From the NCBI GenBank assembly GCA_000244995.1, contig CM001438.1:5002096-5066095 (forward strand): a stretch of 64,000 bases of DNA. The letters run 5' to 3'. This DNA is from Burkholderiales bacterium JOSHI_001. GTDB lineage: Bacteria; Pseudomonadota; Gammaproteobacteria; Burkholderiales; Burkholderiaceae_C. How positions within the stretch are numbered: the first letter of the stretch is position 1; every line of letters begins with the position of its first letter. This document shows positions 55,449-64,000 of this stretch, one piece after another. A model generated the notes under the pieces. That model was not told where the DNA came from, did not search any database, and saw only the letters and a program-made list of their open reading frames with translations. The translations under genes and the position numbers were made by a program.

Positions 55449-57064
55449 GAAGTCTCCGTCGTCGCGCCGGCGCTCGTGGGCGCAGGCGTCGGGGGGGCAG
55501 GGTAGCGGGCCCGCCACCATTGGTCCACCGTGGCGCGCTGGGCGGGCGTGAAGTGCAGGCCCAGCTTGGTGCGGCGCCACAGCACGTCGTCGGCCGAGAG
55601 CGCCCATTCGTGCTGGTGCAGGTAGTCCAGTTCGGCTTCGTACAGGCCTGGGGCCACCTCGCTGCCCAGCGACGCGGCCTGCAGCAGCAGGCCCACGCGG
55701 GAACCGTAGAGCCGCACCCAGCGCTGGCGCATGGCGGGGTTCAGGTCTGGGCGCTCGCGCGCCAGCGCGGCGTCGTAGGCGGCGATGTCCTGCTGCGGGT
55801 TGCCGCTGCAGGCCACGCGATCGGCCAGGTTGCCGCCGGGCAGGGGCACGCCTTCGGTCCAGGGCTGCAGGCGCGCACCCAGCACCGGCGCCAGTATCGC
55901 CGCCGCTTCTTCGGCCAGCTTGCGGAAGGTGGTGATCTTGCCGCCCCAGATGTTCAGGAGTGGCGCACCGGACCTGTCATCCAGCTCCAGCAGGTAGTCG
56001 CGCGTCACCGCGGACGCGTCGCCGCTTTCGTCGTCCAGCAGCGGGCGCACGCCCGAGTAGTTCCACACCACATCGGCCGGTGTGACCGCCTGCTTGAAAT
56101 AGCGGCTGGCCTGCTGGCAGAGGTAGGCGATTTCTTCGGCGTCGATCTTCGCCGCCCCGATGGCGCCGTGGTGTTCCACGTCGGTGGTGCCGATGAGGGT
56201 GAAGTCGCCTTCATAGGGAATGGCGAAGATGATGCGCTTGTCGGGGTTCTGGAAGATGTAGGCATGGTCGTGCTCGAACATCTTCTTCACCACGATGTGG
56301 CTGCCCTTCACCAGGCGCAGGCCCTTGGTGTCGGGCTGGCCGGCGTGTTCCTTCAGGAACTGGCTGGCCCAGGGCCCGGCGGCGTTCACCAGCGCACGGG
56401 CTTGCACCTCGCGCGTGGTGCCCAGGGCACTGGTGAGGGTAGCGGTCCAGCCGTCGGGCCCGCGCCGTGCGCGGCTGCAGGCGGTGCGCGTCAGCACCTG
56501 CGCGCCACGGGCCTGGGCGTCCAGCGCGTTCAGCAGCACCAGGCGGGCGTCGTCCACCCAGCCGTCGGAATAGACGAAGGCCTGCTTGAATTCCGCCTTC
56601 AGCGGCACGCCCAAGGGGTGGCCCTGCAGCGTGACGGTGCGGCTGCCGGGCAGCAGTTCGCGCTTGGCCAGGTGGTCGTACAGGAACAGGCCGGCACGGA
56701 TCATCCACACCGGCCGCATCGCGGGGTCGTGCGGCATGGCAAAGCGCAGCGGCCACATGATGTGCGGCGCGGCGCGCAGCAGCACCTCGCGCTCGGCCAG
56801 GGCCTTGCGCACCAGCGAGAACTCGTAGTACTCCAGGTAGCGCAGCCCGCCGTGGATGAGCTTGGTGGACGACGACGAGGTGTGCTGCGCCAGGTCGTCC
56901 TTCTCCACCAGCAGCACCGAAAGGCCCCGGCCCGCCAGGTCGCGCGCGATGCCGGCGCCGTTGATGCCGCCGCCCACCACCAGAACGTCCACCGCGTCCG
57001 GGTCTGAACCCCGCGCGAAGGCAGCGGACAGCAGCGGCGCGGGCGCCGGGCGCACATCGGACAA
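55439..57064 (-). CDS. glpD: FAD-dependent glycerol-3-phosphate dehydrogenase
   Basis: Oxidises glycerol-3-phosphate to dihydroxyacetone phosphate at the inner membrane, passing electrons to quinone. Seen: 541 residues. FAD site VDVLVVGGGINGAGIARDLAGRG (near 25-47), KLIHGGLRYLEYYEF and the catalytic-region phrases ALVNAAGPWASQF, LVKGSHIVV and TDVEHHG. A C-terminal helical domain follows (DRVACSGNPQQDIA onward). The start is a TTG at 57064: GAGGAG lies 7-8 nt before it and no in-frame ATG precedes the FAD motif. First gene of the minus-strand operon, divergent from glpR. Confidence 0.94.
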   Translation of the reverse strand: MSDVRPAPAPLLSAAFARGSDPDAVDVLVVGGGINGAGIARDLAGRGLSVLLVEKDDLAQHTSSSSTKLIHGGLRYLEYYEFSLVRKALAEREVLLRAAPHIMWPLRFAMPHDPAMRPVWMIRAGLFLYDHLAKRELLPGSRTVTLQGHPLGVPLKAEFKQAFVYSDGWVDDARLVLLNALDAQARGAQVLTRTACSRARRGPDGWTATLTSALGTTREVQARALVNAAGPWASQFLKEHAGQPDTKGLRLVKGSHIVVKKMFEHDHAYIFQNPDKRIIFAIPYEGDFTLIGTTDVEHHGAIGAAKIDAEEIAYLCQQASRYFKQAVTPADVVWNYSGVRPLLDDESGDASAVTRDYLLELDDRSGAPLLNIWGGKITTFRKLAEEAAAILAPVLGARLQPWTEGVPLPGGNLADRVACSGNPQQDIAAYDAALARERPDLNPAMRQRWVRLYGSRVGLLLQAASLGSEVAPGLYEAELDYLHQHEWALSADDVLWRRTKLGLHFTPAQRATVDQWWRARYPAPPTPAPTSAGATTETSCN

Positions 57065-57144
57065 ATCCAGTCTCCTCAGGGTGGGGCGGCGGGGCCGCCA
57101 GGGGAACGCCAGCTTCGAAGCCGCCCTGTTTCCAGGCCTCCGCG

Positions 57145-57207
57145 GTTCGTTTCAGTTCGCAATCTGTTCGCTTGCGTTCCTTTTTTTTCTTTTTAACCGA
57201 TGGTTCG
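57145..57207. promoter_or_regulatory. GlpR operator-like array of GTTCG sites
   Basis: Four GTTC[G/C] half-sites start at 57145, 57155, 57166 and 57176, spaced 10, 11 and 10 bp, so they lie on one helix face. A fifth is at 57203. They resemble the TGTTCG half-site of the E. coli GlpR operator. They sit between glpD and glpR starts, with a T-rich stretch (57180-57195) between them. Confidence 0.5.
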
Positions 57208-57272
57208 CGCAAACGCAAGCAGGCAATCCAGCATGGCGGGAACGTGGCGGGCCGCTACCCTGCGGCGCATCC

Positions 57273-58049
57273 ATGGCTGCCACCCCGCTGACCCCCAACC
57301 CGCGCCAGGCCGACCTGCTGCAGGCCGTGCGCGAGCAAGGCGCGATGAGCGTGGAAGCACTGGCCGAGCGCTTCGGCGTCACCTTGCAGACCGTGCGCCG
57401 CGACGTGAAGCTGCTGACCGACGCTGGCCTGCTGGCGCGCTTCCATGGCGGCGCGCGGCCGGCCGCCAGCACCACCGAAAACATCGGCTACCGCCAGCGC
57501 CAGGGCCTGAACCAGGCCGCCAAGCAGCGCATTGCGAGGGCGGTGGCGCGCGACGTGCCGGCGGGTTGTTCGCTCATCCTGAACATCGGCACCACCACCG
57601 AGGCCATTGCGCATGAACTGCTGCAGCACCGGGGCTTGCGCGTCATCACCAACAACCTGAACGTGGCCGCCATCCTGAGCGACAACCCGGACTGCGAGGT
57701 CATCGTGGCCGGCGGCGTGGTGCGCGCACGCGACCGCGGCATCGTGGGCGAAGCCACGGTGGATTTCATCCGCCAGTTCCGGGTGGACATCGCGCTGATC
57801 GGCATTTCCAGCATCGAGGACGACGGCAGCCTGCGCGACTTCGACTTCCGCGAGGTGAAGGTGGCGCAGGCCATCATCGAGCACGCCCGCCAGGTGTGGC
57901 TGGCGGCCGACCACAGCAAATGGAACCGCGCCGCGATGGTGGAACTGGGCCGGCTGGAACAGGTGGACCGGCTCTACACCGACACGACGCCGCCGGCCGA
58001 ATTTGCCACCCTGCTGGCCGAGGCCGACGTACAGTGCGTGCTGGCCTAG
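57273..58049 (+). CDS. glpR: DeoR-family glycerol-3-phosphate regulon repressor
   Basis: Represses glp genes until glycerol-3-phosphate binds. Seen: 258 residues from the ATG at 57273. The N-terminal DeoR HTH (about 8-62) reads RQADLLQAVREQGAMSVEALAERFGVTLQTVRRDVKLL. The effector domain (about 75-240) has the sugar-phosphate motif ILNIGTTTEAIAHEL and VVRARDRGIVGEATVDFIRQFRVDIALIGISSIEDDG. It is divergent from glpD and 24 bp upstream of glpK, so it controls both sides. A long upstream reading to 56856 is shadow of glpD. Confidence 0.92.
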   Translation: MAATPLTPNPRQADLLQAVREQGAMSVEALAERFGVTLQTVRRDVKLLTDAGLLARFHGGARPAASTTENIGYRQRQGLNQAAKQRIARAVARDVPAGCSLILNIGTTTEAIAHELLQHRGLRVITNNLNVAAILSDNPDCEVIVAGGVVRARDRGIVGEATVDFIRQFRVDIALIGISSIEDDGSLRDFDFREVKVAQAIIEHARQVWLAADHSKWNRAAMVELGRLEQVDRLYTDTTPPAEFATLLAEADVQCVLA

Positions 58050-58073
58050 GGCCGCCGCAGGAGACAACAAGGC

Positions 58074-59567
<1,494 letters not shown>

Positions 59568-59599
59568 AGGCCTTTGACTTCACCAACGAGGAGACACCC

Positions 59600-60196
59600 A
59601 TGAGCCTTTTCACCCGCAGCGCCGCTGTCCTGATGCTTGCCACCCTGGCCGGCTGCGCCGGCAGCGGCGGTGGCGCGCCCTGGACCACCCTGGTGGACGG
59701 CAACAGCGGCCTGGACAACTTCGTGCGGTCCGGCGGCGAAGCCAACTGGAGCAGCTTCGACGGTGCGCTGCAGGCCAACCAGGGCGGCAAGGACCCCAGC
59801 TACCTGGTCAGCAAGTCCAGCTACAAGGACTTCCAGATGCGCGTGGAGTTCTGGTCCAGCGACGACGCCAACAGCGGCGTGTTCATGCGCTGCCAGGAAA
59901 CCGCCCGCATCACCGACGAAAACTGCTACGAAGCCAACATCTTTGACCAGCGGCCCGACCCCACCTACGCCACCGGCGCCATCGTGAAGGTGGCCGCGGT
60001 GGCCCAGCCGGCGCCGAAGGCGGGCGGCAAGTGGAACACCTACGAGATCACCGCGCAGGGCGACCGCCTGGTGCTGGTGCTGAACGGCCAGAAGACGGTG
60101 GACGTGCGCGACAGCAAGCTGGCCAGCGGCCCCTTCGCGCTGCAATGGGGTCGCGGCACCATCAAGTTCCGCAAGGTGCAGATCCGGCCGTTGTGA
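59600..60196 (+). CDS. DUF1080 (3-keto-disaccharide hydrolase-like) lipoprotein
   Basis: Seen: 198 residues from the ATG at 59600, with GAGGAG about 7 nt upstream. Lipobox LAGC (about 17-20) precedes a concanavalin-like DUF1080 domain: FVRSGGEANWSSFDGALQANQGG, YKDFQMRVEFWSSDDANSGVFMRC and WNTYEITAQGDRLVLVLNGQKTVDV. The family is named for 3-ketoglycoside hydrolases in some members; many are uncharacterised. It follows glpK by 32 bp. A role in carbohydrate trimming at the envelope is an inference. The next feature is a 20-bp palindrome. Confidence 0.82.
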   Translation: MSLFTRSAAVLMLATLAGCAGSGGGAPWTTLVDGNSGLDNFVRSGGEANWSSFDGALQANQGGKDPSYLVSKSSYKDFQMRVEFWSSDDANSGVFMRCQETARITDENCYEANIFDQRPDPTYATGAIVKVAAVAQPAPKAGGKWNTYEITAQGDRLVLVLNGQKTVDVRDSKLASGPFALQWGRGTIKFRKVQIRPL

Positions 60197-60221
60197 CCCG
60201 GACGGGTGGTGGGTGCGGTCC

Positions 60222-60241
60222 GGCGTGACGCGCGTCACGCC
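60222..60241. repeat. 20-bp perfect palindrome upstream of the metalloprotease gene
   Basis: GGCGTGACGC followed directly by GCGTCACGCC, perfectly self-complementary, between the DUF1080 stop and the protease start 98 bp downstream. Outer copies GTCCGG and CCGGAC extend it imperfectly. It may be an operator or a stop for the DUF1080 message; no T-run follows. Confidence 0.5.
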
Positions 60242-60338
60242 CCGGACTCAAGTCGGACGCTGATCGGCCGAAATAGGCGGCGACAGGCCGTCAGTTCGCC
60301 CTTCAGTTCCAGGGGGCGGGCGGCCGGGAGGCCGCGCC

Positions 60339-61853
60339 ATGACCACCATCAGCACCCAGGTCCGTCTGGCCCAGCAGTTGCGCTCGCTGGGCAGCACCCC
60401 CGTGGCCGCCAGCCGGCCGGTGCCCAGGACGACGAGCGCCACCGCCCAGGCTTCGCCCACGCAGGGCGCCACGGTGGTGAGCCTCAGTGCCGCGGGCCTG
60501 CAGGCGGCTTCCGGCGCGGTGGCCGCCGGCGCCACGGTGGTGGATTACACCGACCGCATCAAATCATCCAGCCAGAAGACCATCAACGCGCTGCTGGCCG
60601 GTGGCAACCGCTGGTTCCACACCAGCGGCGCCAGCGGCGAAACCCCCTCGGCCTGTGCAAGGCATGAACTGACCGTGAGCTTCATGGACAACACCGTGGG
60701 CCTGAACGCCCTGGACGCCAACGGCTTCCAGGCCCTGACCCAGGCCCAGCGCGACGACGTGATGGACGCGCTGGGCACCATCTCGGGCGTGGTGAACCTG
60801 CGCTTCACCGAAGTGGCGTCCGGCGGCGACATCCAGTTCGGCAGCAACAACCAGGCGTCCAGTGCGGGTTATGCGCGCTACCCCAACGAAGGCTCGCAGG
60901 TGATGCTGGCCAACAACCAGGGCAGCTTCGCCGGCAGCTGGGACCCGGGCACCTATGAGTGGCAAACCGTGATCCACGAGACCGCGCACGCGCTGGGCCT
61001 GAAGCACCCGGGCAACTACAACGCGGGCGGCGGCGGCACGCCCGGGCCCTACCTGTCCAAGGCGGCGGACCACCGTGGCAACACCATCATGTCCTACAAC
61101 AACCCGGCCAGCCTGAAGCGCATCAGCTACAACGGCAGCAGCTTCAGCAGCAGCACGGTGAACCCGTCCACGCTGCAGGGCTACGACATCGCGGCACTGC
61201 AGTACCTGTACGGCGCGCCCACCAGCGCACAGGCCGCCACCTACAGCTGGGAAGCAGGCCAGGCGCTGTCGCAGACGATCTGGAATGCCAACAGCGCCAG
61301 CGCCATCGACCTGTCCAACCAGACCCTGAACAACCAGGTGGACCTGCGCGCCGGCCACTTCAGCAGCATCGCCCAGCGCGACGCCTACGCCGACATGGGG
61401 CCCTTCGACAAGGTGGCCTACGGTCGCGCCACCTCGGGCGGGCGCAAGCTGAGTGCCATCCTCGGCGTGCCGGGCTACACCGGCAAGAACAACCTGCTGA
61501 TCGCCCAGGGCAGCCACATCAACCGCGCCACCGGGGGCAGCGGCAACGACACCGTCATCACCAACGCCGACGGCAACACGGTGGACGGCGGCGGCGGCAA
61601 CGACGCCATCTTCTACAGCGGCGGCGCGGCCAGCTTTCAGGGGGGCAGCGGCGACGACACGGTGTACCTGCTGAAGAAGACCGGCACCACCTGGACCCTG
61701 AGCGACGACCGCAGCACCGCCACCTGGACCCAGCGCAACGCGCGCACCGGCGTGGTGACCACCTTGGGCACGGTGGCGCTGTCCAACGTGGAACACGTGA
61801 AGTTCTGGAATGGCAGCGCCCTGAAATCCACCGGCGTGGCCCTGGTGGCCTGA
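60339..61853 (+). CDS. Serralysin-type (M10) metalloprotease with RTX-like repeats
   Basis: A probable secreted zinc protease. Seen: 504 residues. No Sec signal; the first 100 residues are Ala/Thr-rich with no recognised domain. Zinc site HETAHALGLKH: H213, E214, H217, H223 fit HExxHxxGxxH. The Met-turn is TIMSYNN with M251. From about 399, GGSGNDTVI and GGGGNDAIF match the calcium-binding RTX nonapeptide (GGxGxDxxx), and a beta-rich C-terminus follows. Such proteins normally leave by type I secretion; no ABC/HlyD pair is nearby. ATG at 60339 is the first in-frame start. Function: extracellular proteolysis, inferred. Confidence 0.88.
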   Translation: MTTISTQVRLAQQLRSLGSTPVAASRPVPRTTSATAQASPTQGATVVSLSAAGLQAASGAVAAGATVVDYTDRIKSSSQKTINALLAGGNRWFHTSGASGETPSACARHELTVSFMDNTVGLNALDANGFQALTQAQRDDVMDALGTISGVVNLRFTEVASGGDIQFGSNNQASSAGYARYPNEGSQVMLANNQGSFAGSWDPGTYEWQTVIHETAHALGLKHPGNYNAGGGGTPGPYLSKAADHRGNTIMSYNNPASLKRISYNGSSFSSSTVNPSTLQGYDIAALQYLYGAPTSAQAATYSWEAGQALSQTIWNANSASAIDLSNQTLNNQVDLRAGHFSSIAQRDAYADMGPFDKVAYGRATSGGRKLSAILGVPGYTGKNNLLIAQGSHINRATGGSGNDTVITNADGNTVDGGGGNDAIFYSGGAASFQGGSGDDTVYLLKKTGTTWTLSDDRSTATWTQRNARTGVVTTLGTVALSNVEHVKFWNGSALKSTGVALVA

Positions 61854-61860
61854 AGCCCGC

Positions 61861-63549
<1,689 letters not shown>

Positions 63550-63575
63550 GGCAGTGGTCTCCTGGGAAGGCGCAC

Positions 63576-64000
63576 TCAGTCTTCGCGCGGGCCGTAGCAG
63601 TGCAGCTTCAGCGTTTCCGAAGGCAGCTCGTCGAACATCAGCTTGTAGTGGCGCGTGAAGTGGCTGGCGCTGGCAAAACCCAGGGTGGTGGCCAGCTCGG
63701 TGATGGGCTGCGGCTGGCGCGCCTTCAGCACCCGGCGCGCTTCGTTCAGCCGCAGCGCGCGCAGGTAGGCCTGCGGCGTGGTGTGCATGAACTCTTCGAA
63801 GCAGTACTGCAGCGTGCGCCGGCTGGCGTAGGCCGCGCCGCAGATTTCCGGCACGCCGATGTCTTCCTGCAGGTTGGCACGCATGAACTCCACCGCGCGC
63901 TTGACCACCTTCAGCCGGGTTTCGGCGCGGCGCGGGATGGTGGACGGGCCGCTGTCGCCTTCGGCCGCCATGGCCAGCAGCACAGCCTGAATCATGGTGG
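63576..64000 (-). CDS. AraC-family transcriptional regulator, C-terminal part
   Basis: Runs off the right edge, so only the last 141 residues or so are seen. It includes a full AraC DNA-binding domain with two helix-turn-helix units: [20 protein letters not shown] and [17 protein letters not shown], and ends [14 protein letters not shown]. The frame stays open to the edge; an internal ATG at 63995 would lack the sensor domain of normal AraC proteins (about 300 residues). It ends 26 bp before the acyl-CoA ligase on the same strand, so it may regulate it or be co-transcribed. Effector unknown. Confidence 0.82.
   Translation of the reverse strand, partial: TMIQAVLLAMAAEGDSGPSTIPRRAETRLKVVKRAVEFMRANLQEDIGVPEICGAAYASRRTLQYCFEEFMHTTPQAYLRALRLNEARRVLKARQPQPITELATTLGFASASHFTRHYKLMFDELPSETLKLHCYGPRED

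Overview
The window is a 64 kb chromosomal segment of about 70% GC with dense genes, ATGA-type overlaps and short intergenic gaps. Bug-family (tripartite tricarboxylate) binding proteins, PEP-CTERM proteins, a PhaM-type polyhydroxybutyrate granule protein, and the gene order queG / tsaE / amidase / mutL all point to a betaproteobacterium of the order Burkholderiales. The Rubrivivax/Leptothrix/Ideonella neighbourhood is my inference from gene content, not from a database search. I see no tRNA, rRNA, CRISPR array, insertion sequence or prophage.

Layout. 1-5.1 kb: a truncated secreted protein, XerD, an NAD(P)-binding epimerase-like protein, a Bug receptor, a chalcone-isomerase-like secreted protein and an AEC transporter. 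5.3-14.9 kb: a PEP-CTERM protein and a maintenance cluster of queG, tsaE, a GNAT acetyltransferase, a cell-wall amidase, DedA, mutL, a lipoprotein hydrolase, an RsuA/RluF-type pseudouridine synthase and a degenerate HD-GYP protein. 15-25.8 kb: an MBL hydrolase divergent from pyrF, a 1099-residue hybrid histidine kinase, VOC and TraB/GumN proteins, phaM, a FIST sensory protein, an alpha/beta hydrolase and a LysR regulator.

26-36.9 kb is the most distinctive region. It holds a lactate/glycolate permease gene with an in-frame TGA, a four-gene 2-oxoacid:acceptor oxidoreductase (gamma, alpha, beta, and a fused ferredoxin/FAD/NAD subunit), then glcD, glcE, a methyltransferase and glcF. Read as one unit, it could import a 2-hydroxyacid, oxidise it to the 2-oxoacid, and decarboxylate that to an acyl-CoA while reducing a pyridine nucleotide. 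36.9-48.4 kb holds secreted and PEP-CTERM proteins, a DMT exporter and a complete RND efflux operon (adaptor, pump, outer-membrane factor). A second Bug gene at 48.4-49.3 kb is frameshifted by a 5-bp tandem duplication.

49.5-59.6 kb is a complete glycerol locus: glpD-S-T-P-Q-U-V on the minus strand (dehydrogenase plus an ABC importer of the Rhizobium GlpSTPQUV type), divergent from glpR-glpK. The two ATPases carry complementary defects in their ATP-site motifs. The last 4.5 kb holds a DUF1080 lipoprotein, a serralysin-type metalloprotease with RTX-like repeats, an acyl-CoA ligase and a truncated AraC regulator.

Several genes (queG, mutL, pyrF, MBL) have a TANNNT hexamer exactly 6 nt before the ATG, which suggests leaderless transcripts.
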